This document shows positions 25,620 to 34,549 of a DNA stretch of 64,000 nucleotides, piece after piece; position 1 is the stretch's first letter; each line of letters begins with the position of its first letter. A program made the position numbers and the translations under genes. Location of the stretch: the NCBI GenBank assembly GCA_028279515.1, contig JANQNQ010000002.1, forward strand, positions 268,295 through 332,294, read 5' to 3'. Below the pieces are notes generated by a model that saw nothing but the letters and a program-made list of their open reading frames with translations, was not told the DNA's origin and searched no databases. Source of the DNA: Flavobacteriaceae bacterium. GTDB taxonomy: Bacteria; Bacteroidota; Bacteroidia; Flavobacteriales; Flavobacteriaceae.

Positions 25620-27333
25620 GACAATCAATATAAATTTAGCAGGCACATTTTTTCACATCGATGAAGATGCGTACAATAAATTGCAGCGCTATCTGAATGC
25701 GATAAAGCGATCATTCACCGATTCGCAGGGAAGGGACGAGATCATTGCTGACATCGAAGCTCGCATCGCCGAACTTTTTGCAGAAAAGGTTGAACACGAC
25801 AGACAGGTGATCGGAATGAAGGAAGTCGACGCTGTCATCAAGGTAATGGGACAACCAGAAGATTATCTTGTTGATGACGAAATCTTTGAAGATGGACCTA
25901 GAAACCAATCTTCTACTAGAAAAGAATACAAAAAACTCTATAGAGATACCGAAAGTCAATACATCAGCGGTGTATCATCGGGATTAAGCCATTACTTAGG
26001 AATCGATACAGTTTGGGTTCGATTGTTATGGATCTTCTTGACCTTTATAACAGGAGGTACCGTAATCTTGATCTATATCTTGCTTTGGGTATTGGTACCC
26101 GAAGCTGGTACCACCGCCGAAAAACTTTCTATGCGGGGAAAGCCGGTTAACATCTCAAATATTGAACAAAAGGTCAAAGAAGGGTTTGAAGATGTTGCAG
26201 ACAAAGTAAAAAGTGTCGACTACGACAAAATGGGAACCAAGGCCAAGTCTGGCGCCCGCTCCTTCTTTGATGCTATAGGTGACATCATCCTATTCTTTTT
26301 CAAAATATTTGCAAAGTTCATCGGAATCATCCTGATCATCGTTGGTGCAGCCACCCTAATCGGATTGTTCATCGGATTATTCACCGCAGGAACATTAGAT
26401 TTCATGGGACTTCCTGAAGAGTTCTCGCATTTCGTAGTGACTTCTTCGACACCCGTATGGCTCATTAGTTTATTGACATTCTTTGCCGTTGGAATTCCGT
26501 TCTTCTTCATATTCATTCTTGGACTGAAGATCTTGGTTAGCAACTTAAAATCTATTGGAAGGCCAGCCAAGTTTACGCTATTCGCCGTTTGGTTACTATC
26601 TGTGATGGGACTGATCATCGTAGGCGTTCGTGAAGCTACCGAGCATGCTTTTACTGGGACTGTTTCTGAACAAGAAGAAGTATATATAGCGCAGCAAGAC
26701 ACCATGAGAATCTTTATGGTAGAAGATGAGGCCTACGAAAATCGTTACTTCGGAAGCTCGAGATTTGACCTTACTGAGGACAATGACGGCAATAAAATGA
26801 TCTATTCGGAAGATATTTTCCTTAGAATACGTCGCTCACAAGATTCGACGACTTATCTAAAGGTTGAAAAGGAAGCCGAAGGGCGTTCATACAAAAACGC
26901 AAGAGAGCATGCATCTCAGATAGAATACAGCTATCAAGTTTATGACGACAAGTTAAACTTGAACAAGTATTTCCTTACAGATGTACAATACAGACATCGT
27001 GATCAAGAGATCAACCTTACGCTGTATATTCCAGAAGGAAAGACCATTTATTTAGACAGAAGCACTCGTAACTTCATCTCGAGAACAAACAACAATGACA
27101 TGGGCTATTACAGAAGGGATATGGCCGGACACCTTTGGAAAATGGGTGATGGTATCCTAGAATGCCAGGATTGCCCAGACAAGAGTGACGATCTTGAGAT
27201 CGAAGAAGACGAAGACAAAAGCAACATCACCATTGATGAGAACGGCATCGACGTTGACATCAAAAAAGATGATGACGAATTTAAAATGAAGATCGATGAC
27301 GAAGGCGTCGAGATCAAAAGTAACAACATCTAA
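25612..27333 (+). CDS. PspC domain-containing membrane protein
   Basis: A 573-residue protein with an N-terminal helical domain (about 1-85, containing AYNKLQRYLNAIKRSF), a PspC domain at about 104-165 (YRDTESQYISGVSSGLSHYLG, then a membrane helix), three more hydrophobic segments, and a periplasmic beta-rich C-terminal region that ends in an acidic Asp/Glu tail. PspC proteins sense or stabilise the inner membrane under envelope stress. The PadR-PspC-GIN order is a recurrent Bacteroidota operon. Confidence 0.9.
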   Translation: MNKTININLAGTFFHIDEDAYNKLQRYLNAIKRSFTDSQGRDEIIADIEARIAELFAEKVEHDRQVIGMKEVDAVIKVMGQPEDYLVDDEIFEDGPRNQSSTRKEYKKLYRDTESQYISGVSSGLSHYLGIDTVWVRLLWIFLTFITGGTVILIYILLWVLVPEAGTTAEKLSMRGKPVNISNIEQKVKEGFEDVADKVKSVDYDKMGTKAKSGARSFFDAIGDIILFFFKIFAKFIGIILIIVGAATLIGLFIGLFTAGTLDFMGLPEEFSHFVVTSSTPVWLISLLTFFAVGIPFFFIFILGLKILVSNLKSIGRPAKFTLFAVWLLSVMGLIIVGVREATEHAFTGTVSEQEEVYIAQQDTMRIFMVEDEAYENRYFGSSRFDLTEDNDGNKMIYSEDIFLRIRRSQDSTTYLKVEKEAEGRSYKNAREHASQIEYSYQVYDDKLNLNKYFLTDVQYRHRDQEINLTLYIPEGKTIYLDRSTRNFISRTNNNDMGYYRRDMAGHLWKMGDGILECQDCPDKSDDLEIEEDEDKSNITIDENGIDVDIKKDDDEFKMKIDDEGVEIKSNNI

Positions 27334-27371
27334 TTAGTATCAACAACAACCATCATTCAAAACGAACAGTT

Positions 27372-28100
27372 ATGACAACACTAACAAAAATTCTAGCCGG
27401 AGCAGTTTTAGCATTGTTCTTCACCTCTTGTCAATTTGACATCAATTTCGGCGAAGGGGTCAAAGGAAACGGAAACGTAGAATCAGAGACCCGCACGGTA
27501 TCTGCAGATTTCACAGAGATAAAAGCCACAGAAGGACTTGATGTATACGTAACGCAGGAAAGTGAGTTCAGTATCAGAGTAGAAGCTGATGAAAATGTGA
27601 TCGACCTTATCCGTACGGATATCAAGGACAATATGCTACACATTCACGCTGAAGAGAACATCGGAAGGTGTAAGTCTAAAAAGATCTATGTGTCTTTGCC
27701 AACCGTCACCAAGTTGCATACTACAAGTGGTGCTGACCTTTTCGGTCAAAACACCATCAAGGCTGACGATATAGAATTGAAGAGCACGAGCGGTAGCGAT
27801 ATCAAAGTATCTGTCAACGCTAATCAAGTAGATTGTGATACCAGCAGCGGTGCAGATATCAGAGTTTCGGGAACTGCCAATGCGCTTTATGCAGATGCTA
27901 GTAGCGGAAGCGATATCAAAGCCGGAGACCTTGAAGTGAAGAAGTGCGTGGCTTCTGCTAGCAGTGGTGCAGATATTACAGTAAATACTAGCGAGTCATT
28001 GACGGCCGAAGCAAGTAGCGGAGCCGATATCAAATACAAAGGAAACCCAGAGAACGTATCGAAGAACAAATCGGCTTCTGGTAGTGTCCACAAATATTAG
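27372..28100 (+). CDS. GIN (DUF2807) domain lipoprotein
   Basis: A 242-residue lipoprotein with lipobox FTSC (Cys20). The mature region is a DUF2807 beta-solenoid. After a first domain (residues about 35-110), a repeated motif S-S/T-S-G-A/S-D-I recurs about every 18-20 residues, six times (TTSGADL, STSGSDI, DTSSGADI, ASSGSDI, ASSGADI, ASSGADI). It is the last gene of the PadR/PspC operon and is probably exposed on the envelope. It likely binds surfaces or partner proteins; catalysis is not suggested. Confidence 0.9.
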   Translation: MTTLTKILAGAVLALFFTSCQFDINFGEGVKGNGNVESETRTVSADFTEIKATEGLDVYVTQESEFSIRVEADENVIDLIRTDIKDNMLHIHAEENIGRCKSKKIYVSLPTVTKLHTTSGADLFGQNTIKADDIELKSTSGSDIKVSVNANQVDCDTSSGADIRVSGTANALYADASSGSDIKAGDLEVKKCVASASSGADITVNTSESLTAEASSGADIKYKGNPENVSKNKSASGSVHKY

Positions 28101-28133
28101 GATCCTGATCTCATAAACAATTGACCAAGTTAC

Positions 28134-28637
28134 ATGAGAGGATCGAAGAACGTCGCCATCGTTGTGACGATGCTCATATCTTTTGGCATGGCCCAGCTTG
28201 CTCTGGGCCAGTCAAACGGGCAAGAACTATTTGATATACTGAAGGAAAAAGACAGTCTCATATTTGATGCTTCTTTTGAAACGTGCAACTTAAAGTTGTT
28301 ATCAGAATTGATTACCGATGACTTTGAGTTTTATCACGATCAAGGCGGAATCACAACTACCAAAGATGCCTTCTTAGAAGACACCAAAAACGGACTGTGC
28401 AATCTATCATATGACGCACGTCGTGAGTTAGACCTAAGCTCATTGCAAGTTTTCCCCTTGTTTAACAAAGGAGAACTGTATGGCGCCATTCAAAAAGGTG
28501 TTCATCATTTTTTTGCCAAAGAAGAAGGACAACCCGAACGTGAAACAAGCGTAGCGAAGTTTACCCATCTCTGGATTCTAACAGATGACAAATGGAAGCT
28601 AAAGCGTGTGCTTAGTTATGATCACCGTTCACCATAA
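28134..28637 (+). CDS. Secreted NTF2-like (DUF4440) protein
   Basis: A 167-residue protein with a signal peptide (to about residue 26) and an NTF2-like fold: KEKDSLIFDASFETCNLKLLSELI, FEFYHDQGG and a final WKLKRVLSYDHR strand. DUF4440 proteins are small cone-shaped pockets with varied ligands or enzyme roles, none assigned here. It starts 33 bp after the GIN gene, so cotranscription is possible. A hairpin terminator follows. Confidence 0.87.
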   Translation: MRGSKNVAIVVTMLISFGMAQLALGQSNGQELFDILKEKDSLIFDASFETCNLKLLSELITDDFEFYHDQGGITTTKDAFLEDTKNGLCNLSYDARRELDLSSLQVFPLFNKGELYGAIQKGVHHFFAKEEGQPERETSVAKFTHLWILTDDKWKLKRVLSYDHRSP

Positions 28638-28690
28638 ACAAGTAAACAAACCAACCCAACCATTTTCCATAATCAACTAATTTTAGTTGG

Positions 28691-28736
28691 AAAGCCACCT
28701 TAACACTGAAAGGGTTTCAGTAAAGGTGGCTTTTTT
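28691..28736 (+). terminator. Rho-independent terminator with bipartite stem
   Basis: Outer stem AAAGCCACCTT / AAGGTGGCTTT, inner stem ACTGAAA / TTTCAGT with a GGG loop, followed by a T-run. It ends the transcript of the DUF4440 gene and lies just before a structured leader of the next gene. Confidence 0.9.
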
Positions 28737-28743
28737 ATATATT

Positions 28744-28808
28744 TGGAAACCAACGCAACAACTTAGCGAGAAGGTTTCCACTTATAGTGATCAGCCGAAC
28801 CTTTCTCG
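28744..28808 (+). promoter_or_regulatory. Possible mutually exclusive leader hairpins
   Basis: Hairpin A pairs TGGAAACC (28744-28751) with GGTTTCCA (28773-28780). Hairpin B pairs CGAGAAGGTT (28767-28776) with AACCTTTCTCG (28798-28808). They share 28773-28776, so they cannot form together. They lie 22-87 bp upstream of the FG-GAP lipoprotein start. Regulation is only an inference. Confidence 0.35.
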
Positions 28809-28830
28809 TCACCGAAAACAAAAGGAACGG

Positions 28831-31800
28831 ATGAAATACAAACTACTACTTGCACTTATTGCCATCACTTTTTTTTCTGCCTGCAAAAAGGACGCTTCCG
28901 ACACTAAAGTCAAAGACGAAACTACCAAAGAGTCTAAAAAAGAGAAAAAAGAAGACCAACTCTTTGTTCTTAAAAACGCACAAGAAACCAACGTGTTTTT
29001 CACAAATACCGTAGTCGAGACCTACGAAGAGAATTATCTCAATTACGAGTTTTTATACAACGGAAGCGGTGTTGGTGTAGGTGATATTAACAACGATGGC
29101 TTGGCCGACATCTACTTTGCAGGAAATTCTTCAGACGATAAGTTATTTCTGAATATGGGCAACATGAAATTCAAGGACATCTCGGTTTCTTCAGGCATTG
29201 CCGAATTGCAAGGATGGAGTACGGGTGTAAACATGGTTGACGTAAATGCCGATGGTTATCTCGACATCTACGTTTGCAGATCGGGCCCTTCCAAAGAAAT
29301 AGAAAAAAGAACCAACAGATTATACATCAACAATAAGGATAATACGTTTACAGAAGCGGCCGCCGATTATGGAATCGCAGCTATCTCCTATTCTATTCAA
29401 ACAGCGTTTTTTGATTACGATCTTGACGGTGACCTGGACATGTATCTGCTAAATCACCCGGACCCAAAATTTAAGGCGAAAGAGGCGATCGGACATATGC
29501 AAGACATTAAAGCAGGACGTATTCAAACCGATAATTTCTTTGAAAATGTCAACGGTAAGTTTGTTGACCGCTCAAAGGAAGCGAATCTGGTGAATTTTGG
29601 GTATCGCCACGGTATTGCTGTAGGTGATATCAATAAGGACGGATATCCCGACCTATACATTAGCAGTGATTTCGAAGAGCCCGATGTATTATGCATCAAC
29701 CAAGGGAATAAGACCTTCAAGAACGAGATCGACACCTATTTGCGACACATTTCGTACAACAGTATGGGTAACGAAATGGTAGACATCAACAATGATGGGT
29801 TGCTGGATGTATACGTGGTAGACATGGCTCCGGATGATCACTTTAGATCAAAAGCCTATATGGCTTCTATGGATGTAGTGAAGTTTCACACACTTAAAGA
29901 TAATGGGTATCACAATCAATATATGTTCAATACGCTACACTTGAACAATGGCAACAATTCTTTTAGTGAGGTAGCACAGCTTTCTGGTGTAGCCAAGACC
30001 GACTGGAGTTGGGCTCCTTTATTCTTTGACATGGACCACGATGGTTATAAAGACCTTTTTATCACCAACGGAATCAAGGAAAATTTCCTTTTTAGAGACA
30101 TTCAAGTGATGGTCGAGCAAAAGCAAAAGCAAATGGGCCGTAACATTAGTCTTGAAGAGCTGCTGAAGATCGTCCCTAGTGATATCACTAAGAATAACTT
30201 CTACCATAACAAAAACGGTATCAAATTCGAAGACGTCTCTGATAGCTGGTCAAAGCCGAGTCTCTATAACTCTAACGGAGTGGCTACGGCCGATTTTGAC
30301 AATGACGGTGACTTAGATTTCGTGACGAATAACATGGACAGCAATGCTTCGATCTACGAAAGCAAAGCGATGGATATCAAGAAAGGAAACGGGATTACGC
30401 TTTCTTTAAAGGGAAGTCAAAATAATCCTTTTGCCATTGGGGCAAAGGTAAAAGTGCAAAATGCTGACGCTACCCAATGGCACGAATTGCACAATGCCAG
30501 AGGATACCTATCCTCGGTAGACTATCCTATCTTCTTTGGTCTAGGGGACGCCGCCAGTGCCAATGTAGAAATTATATGGCCAGACGGAAAGTCTACAGTG
30601 CTCAATGACCTTCAAGCTAATAAGAAACATATAATCGATTATAACACAGCTGAAAAAGGAAACGTTCAACAATCAAATGACGAAAAGACACTGCTTACGG
30701 AAATCGCTTCTAATACGCTCGGAATCAATTTTAAACACAAAGAAGACAAGTTCGATGATTATAAGAAGCAGATTTTGCTTCCGCATTCACAATCAAACGT
30801 TGGCCCCTTTGTTTCTAAGGCTGATGTCAACGGCGACGGACTCGAAGATTTCTTTGTTGGTGGTGCTGCTGGGCAAACCGGAGCTTTGTTCTTACAACAG
30901 CAAAACGGAAAATTCGTTGAAAAAGAAGGGCCTTGGAAGGCCGACAAACGCTATGACGACCTTGGATCTTTGTTTTTTGACAAAGACGGCGATGGTGATC
31001 TTGACCTATACGTAACCAGCGGCGGGGCTCATACCCTTGATGGTGACGGTAAATTTTACGATCGCTTATATCAGAACGATGGTAATGGACTATTTGTAAA
31101 AAGTAGTGTAGATATCCCTTACCTTGGACAAAGCAACAAAGTGGTCGTAACGGCTGATGTAGATAAAGATGGAGACCAAGACCTATTTGTTGGAGGAAGA
31201 ATTATTCCTGACCAATATCCGTATGCTCCGAAGTCGTATCTTCTAATTAATGAAAACGGAAAATTCAAAGAAAAGGAAATACAAGGGGCAGGCATGGTAG
31301 CCGGAGCACTCTTTTCTGATTATGACAACGACGGAGATGAAGATCTGATTACAGCCGGAGAATGGTCACCCATACAAATATTTGAAAACACAAACGGAAA
31401 TTTCTCACCTGTTGAAGCTGATGGACTCAAAGACACTGTTGGACTTTGGTTTAGCTTGGCGCAAAGAGACATCGATGATGATGGTGACCTCGATTATTTT
31501 GCAGGAAACCTTGGCCTAAATACCAAGTTCAAAGTCAATGACAAAAAGGAGTTTCATATCTATTGCAACGATTTTGATCAAAACGGCACATATGATGTGG
31601 TTTTGAGCAGTACCTATAATAACCAATTGGTTCCCGTTAGAGGCCGCGAATGTTCATCTGAGCAAATGCCCTTCATCAAGGACAAATTCAAGGACTATAG
31701 ATCATTTGCCGGAGCAAGTCTTATTGACATTTATGGAGACAAGGACCTGGACGGTGCACTCCATTATCAAGCTAATATGTTACACAGCGTATTCATCGAA

Positions 31801-32139
31801 AACAAAGGCAACGGAAGCTTTGAAGTAAAGAAGTTACCAATAGAATTTCAGTTCTCCCCTATTCAGAGCTTTGCTTTTAAAGATATTGATGGAGATGGTA
31901 AAGACGAAGTGTTTGCAGCCGGAAACCTATTCAATGTTGAAGTAGAAACCGTTAGGTATGATGCTTCTGTAGGAAACGTAATGAGCCTTAAAGATGGGGT
32001 TCTTAGAACACTTGACCCGCACAAAACCGGCTTTGCCACGAAGGGGGACGCCCGTGACATTAACTTCATTAAACAGGGTGAACAAACCTTGCTTATGGTA
32101 ACCAATAATAATGGAGGAATAGACGTTTTTAAAATGTAA
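28831..32139 (+). CDS. Large FG-GAP/VCBS-repeat lipoprotein with ASPIC/UnbV domain
   Basis: A 1102-residue protein. I start it at the ATG giving MKYKLLLALIAITFFSACKK, a lipoprotein signal (lipobox FSAC); an upstream frame of 48 residues runs through a hairpin region and is rejected. It carries many FG-GAP calcium-binding repeats (D-x-N/D-x-D-G-x-x-D patterns such as DINNDGLADIYF and DFDNDGDLDF), an ASPIC/UnbV segment in the middle (GITLSLKGSQNNPFAIGAKV), then a second FG-GAP set. The two halves probably form a pair of beta-propellers on the cell surface. The binding target is unknown. A related-type partner lipoprotein follows 48 bp downstream. Confidence 0.92.
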   Translation: MKYKLLLALIAITFFSACKKDASDTKVKDETTKESKKEKKEDQLFVLKNAQETNVFFTNTVVETYEENYLNYEFLYNGSGVGVGDINNDGLADIYFAGNSSDDKLFLNMGNMKFKDISVSSGIAELQGWSTGVNMVDVNADGYLDIYVCRSGPSKEIEKRTNRLYINNKDNTFTEAAADYGIAAISYSIQTAFFDYDLDGDLDMYLLNHPDPKFKAKEAIGHMQDIKAGRIQTDNFFENVNGKFVDRSKEANLVNFGYRHGIAVGDINKDGYPDLYISSDFEEPDVLCINQGNKTFKNEIDTYLRHISYNSMGNEMVDINNDGLLDVYVVDMAPDDHFRSKAYMASMDVVKFHTLKDNGYHNQYMFNTLHLNNGNNSFSEVAQLSGVAKTDWSWAPLFFDMDHDGYKDLFITNGIKENFLFRDIQVMVEQKQKQMGRNISLEELLKIVPSDITKNNFYHNKNGIKFEDVSDSWSKPSLYNSNGVATADFDNDGDLDFVTNNMDSNASIYESKAMDIKKGNGITLSLKGSQNNPFAIGAKVKVQNADATQWHELHNARGYLSSVDYPIFFGLGDAASANVEIIWPDGKSTVLNDLQANKKHIIDYNTAEKGNVQQSNDEKTLLTEIASNTLGINFKHKEDKFDDYKKQILLPHSQSNVGPFVSKADVNGDGLEDFFVGGAAGQTGALFLQQQNGKFVEKEGPWKADKRYDDLGSLFFDKDGDGDLDLYVTSGGAHTLDGDGKFYDRLYQNDGNGLFVKSSVDIPYLGQSNKVVVTADVDKDGDQDLFVGGRIIPDQYPYAPKSYLLINENGKFKEKEIQGAGMVAGALFSDYDNDGDEDLITAGEWSPIQIFENTNGNFSPVEADGLKDTVGLWFSLAQRDIDDDGDLDYFAGNLGLNTKFKVNDKKEFHIYCNDFDQNGTYDVVLSSTYNNQLVPVRGRECSSEQMPFIKDKFKDYRSFAGASLIDIYGDKDLDGALHYQANMLHSVFIENKGNGSFEVKKLPIEFQFSPIQSFAFKDIDGDGKDEVFAAGNLFNVEVETVRYDASVGNVMSLKDGVLRTLDPHKTGFATKGDARDINFIKQGEQTLLMVTNNNGGIDVFKM

Positions 32140-32187
32140 CACCAGTTGCTTCAGAAAGGCTCCATGGTGGTTTAAATCTTATAAATC

Positions 32188-32763
32188 ATGAAAAAAACAT
32201 GGATACTTTCGTTCGTAATCTTGCTCTGTAGCTGTAAAGTCGACAGTCAAATCGATGGTATTTCGGCTTCCGAAGAACAAACATTGCGTCAGTTCGCAGA
32301 ACTTCCTGAAACACATCAAACGACCATTGCGACCAAAGATGAACCTGGGCAACGGTTAATGGTCTGCCTAACTCTTATAGATAAAGCCAGGCAACAGCCT
32401 TTACAAAATCAACAGATCATCTTATATCATACTGGTGCCAACGGAGAATATGAAGCCAGTGACTCGAGTAAACCTGAAACGGCAAGATTAAATGGAAAGG
32501 TAGTTACCGATCAATATGGGCGTGCTTATTTCAACACTATTTTGGCTGGAGACTATGTAGATTCTGAAAACACAAGGCACATTCATACGATTGTTGAAGG
32601 TGCAAGGCCAGAAGCCTATGACATTCACTTTAAACAATACACTGGGTATATGGGAAAACAGTTCATTGAAGATAGTGACCAACATTTCTTGGCAGATCTA
32701 AAGAAGAACGATCATGATGAATTAGTGATATTCGTCACCATTGCCTGTAAATTTAGACGATGA
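32188..32763 (+). CDS. Lipoprotein with intradiol-dioxygenase-like fold
   Basis: A 191-residue lipoprotein (MKKTWILSFVILLCSCK, lipobox CSC). Residues about 95-145 resemble intradiol ring-cleavage dioxygenases: GRAYFNTILAGDY, then RHIHTIVEGARP with the family's paired histidines. The family binds iron with two Tyr and two His; I see the two His in HIH, but cannot confirm both tyrosines. It lies 48 bp after the FG-GAP lipoprotein and is probably in the same transcript. Function is inferred only from fold resemblance. Confidence 0.6.
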   Translation: MKKTWILSFVILLCSCKVDSQIDGISASEEQTLRQFAELPETHQTTIATKDEPGQRLMVCLTLIDKARQQPLQNQQIILYHTGANGEYEASDSSKPETARLNGKVVTDQYGRAYFNTILAGDYVDSENTRHIHTIVEGARPEAYDIHFKQYTGYMGKQFIEDSDQHFLADLKKNDHDELVIFVTIACKFRR

Positions 32764-32768
32764 CGTGC

Positions 32769-33188
32769 TTATAAGAAGCTCTGAATGGCCAATTCGTAGC
32801 TTTTAAGACCAAATCCCAGTATCACTCCTTTGGCATTAGGAGCAATATACGAGTGATGCCTGAACTCTTCTCTTGCATAAGTATTTGAGATATGAACTTC
32901 TACAACAGGTGTTGTTATAGCCTTTACGGCATCGCCAATACCCACCGAGGTATGCGTATAGGCAGCAGCATTTAAGATAATACCGTCATGATCAAAACCA
33001 ACCTCTTGAATCTTGTCGATAAGCTCTCCTTCTATATTAGATTGAAAATGTGTCAGAGAAGCATCTGTATACTTGGCTTCCATTTGTGCGAAGAACTCGT
33101 TGAAGGTCAAACTACCATACACTTCCGGTTCCCGCTTGCCAAGAAGATTTAGATTAGGGCCATTTATAATTATGAGTTTCTTTGCCAT
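32769..33188 (-). CDS. aroQ: 3-dehydroquinate dehydratase, type II
   Basis: A 139-residue enzyme of the shikimate pathway that dehydrates 3-dehydroquinate to 3-dehydroshikimate. The family motifs are all present: GPNLNLLGKREPEVYGS with catalytic Tyr24, NAAAYTHTSVGI, and VEVHISN with catalytic His99. Length is normal. It is divergent from the first outer-membrane barrel gene, with an exact TAATTTTG promoter element on the minus strand at 33257-33264. Confidence 0.96.
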   Translation of the reverse strand: MAKKLIIINGPNLNLLGKREPEVYGSLTFNEFFAQMEAKYTDASLTHFQSNIEGELIDKIQEVGFDHDGIILNAAAYTHTSVGIGDAVKAITTPVVEVHISNTYAREEFRHHSYIAPNAKGVILGFGLKSYELAIQSFL

Positions 33189-33256
33189 ATTTGTAACACC
33201 TTAATTATCAATTAATAAGGGATTTTCCTGTTAAATTTAACGGTTTTTTTTTACAT

Positions 33257-33264
33257 CAAAATTA
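33257..33264 (-). promoter_or_regulatory. -7 promoter element of aroQ
   Basis: On the minus strand this reads TAATTTTG, an exact TAnnTTTG match, about 70 bp before the aroQ ATG. Confidence 0.55.
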
Positions 33265-33284
33265 GGCCAAATCCTTTTATGTCC

Positions 33285-33292
33285 TATATTTG
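33285..33292 (+). promoter_or_regulatory. -7 promoter element of the first barrel gene
   Basis: TATATTTG, an exact TAnnTTTG match 35 bp before the ATG at 33328. It lies 20 bp from the divergent aroQ element. No clear -33 box is seen. Confidence 0.6.
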
Positions 33293-33327
33293 CCCTCGCA
33301 AATTAAGAAAACTAAAATTTATTTAAC

Positions 33328-33837
33328 ATGAAAAAACTATTATTATCTGCATTGGCGATCGTATCGTTTACAGTAGCTTCTGCACAGGACGACAACAGTG
33401 GACAAACTGCAAAAGGAAAGTGGTTGATCGAAGCAAACACTGGTAACCTTGCAACTGGAAACACTTCTTTCTCTTTGGCTTCTGTTGACGGTAACACTGC
33501 ATGGTCTGTTGGTCTTGAAGGTGGTTACTTTGTTGCTGATGATCTTGCTGTTAAAGCTGGTCTTGGTTACAACGACAATGGTCTAACTGACGGTACTTTT
33601 GTATACAAAATTGGTGCTAAGTACTACATCGCTAGCCAATTTCCTGTAGGACTTGATTTCACTGGAGCTTCAGTTGACGGAAACAACGCTAACTGGGTTG
33701 GTCTTCAAGGTGGTTACGCTTGGTTCCTAGGAGAGAACGTAAGCATCGAGCCAGGTTTGAGATACAACGTTACTCTTGATGAGAACAAAGCTGACAGCGT
33801 TTTCCAAGCTGTAATTGGTTTTGCTCTTCACTTCTAA
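33328..33837 (+). CDS. Outer-membrane beta-barrel protein, copy 1
   Basis: A 169-residue protein with signal peptide MKKLLLSALAIVSFTVASAQ and eight alternating hydrophobic strands typical of a small OmpX/OmpA-like barrel, ending in GFALHF with the terminal aromatic that BamA recognises. Codons are strongly biased to GGT, GCT, AAC and CTT forms, which suggests high expression. It is followed by a perfect terminator and an 89% identical second copy. The transported or bound substrate is unknown. Confidence 0.88.
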   Translation: MKKLLLSALAIVSFTVASAQDDNSGQTAKGKWLIEANTGNLATGNTSFSLASVDGNTAWSVGLEGGYFVADDLAVKAGLGYNDNGLTDGTFVYKIGAKYYIASQFPVGLDFTGASVDGNNANWVGLQGGYAWFLGENVSIEPGLRYNVTLDENKADSVFQAVIGFALHF

Positions 33838-33868
33838 GAAGAAAGAAAGTAACATACAATATGTATAG

Positions 33869-33897
33869 AAAATGCCACTCAATTGAGTGGCATTTTT
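33869..33897. terminator. Rho-independent terminator
   Basis: A self-complementary AAAATGCCACTCAA / TTGAGTGGCATTTT structure followed by a further T. It ends the first barrel gene's transcript and works on both strands. Confidence 0.9.
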
Positions 33898-33954
33898 CGT
33901 TTGTAACGTACCCTAATACACTCATTGACACATTATAGCGTCTACAAAAAAAGT

Positions 33955-33985
33955 TTTGAAGTTCTTATTCTAAATTGTATACTTG
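33955..33985 (+). promoter_or_regulatory. Promoter of the second barrel gene
   Basis: TTTG (33955-33958), a 19-bp spacer, and TATACTTG (33978-33985), one mismatch from TAnnTTTG, 34 bp before the ATG. The second copy is therefore independently transcribed. Confidence 0.6.
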
Positions 33986-34019
33986 TCAGGAATAAACTAT
34001 CTAAAAAAACAATTCTATC

Positions 34020-34529
34020 ATGAAAAAACTATTGTTATCAGCATTAGCAATTGTATCTTTTACAGTTGCTTCTGCACAAGATGGAAATGGCGGTCAAACC
34101 GCAAAAGGAAAGTGGTTGATCGAAGCTAACACAGGATCAATCGCAACCGGAAACACTTCCTTTTCATTGGCTTCTGTTGATGGAAACACAGCATGGTCTA
34201 TTGGGGCTGAAGCTGGTCACTTTGTAGCTGATGATCTGGCGATCAAGGCAGGTATTGGTTACAATGACAACGGTGTCACTGATGGTACGTTTGTGTACAA
34301 GATCGGTGCAAAGTACTACGTAGCGAGTCAATTTCCTGTTGGACTTGATTTCACAGGAGCGTCTGTTGACGGAAACAACGCTAACTGGGTGGGTATCCAA
34401 GGTGGATATGCATGGTTCTTGGGCGACAATGTGAGCCTTGAACCCGCACTAAGGTACAATGTTACATTAGATGAAAACAAAGCCGAAAGTGCATTTCAAG
34501 CGCTAATAGGTTTTGCATTGCATTTCTAG
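34020..34529 (+). CDS. Outer-membrane beta-barrel protein, copy 2
   Basis: A 169-residue tandem paralogue of the preceding gene, identical at about 150 of 169 residues by eye (about 89%), with no gap in the alignment. Synonymous sites differ in many places, so the duplication is not very recent. Changes cluster at about residues 61-67 (SVGLEGGY becomes SIGAEAGH), a possible loop. It has its own promoter and terminator. Confidence 0.88.
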   Translation: MKKLLLSALAIVSFTVASAQDGNGGQTAKGKWLIEANTGSIATGNTSFSLASVDGNTAWSIGAEAGHFVADDLAIKAGIGYNDNGVTDGTFVYKIGAKYYVASQFPVGLDFTGASVDGNNANWVGIQGGYAWFLGDNVSLEPALRYNVTLDENKAESAFQALIGFALHF

Positions 34530-34549
34530 TTAAATGCAAAAAAATAGAC

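Noticed and set aside
26220..26705. 161-residue minus-strand open frame within the PspC gene
   Set aside because: Antisense shadow of a well-supported coding sequence with no start context or family features.
28687..28830. 48-residue N-terminal extension of the FG-GAP lipoprotein
   Set aside because: It starts on the terminator and runs through hairpins; the downstream ATG gives a proper lipoprotein signal.
33328..34529. Insertion-sequence-like duplication
   Set aside because: Duplicated unit is a barrel gene with distinct promoters and terminators; no transposase or terminal inverted repeats.
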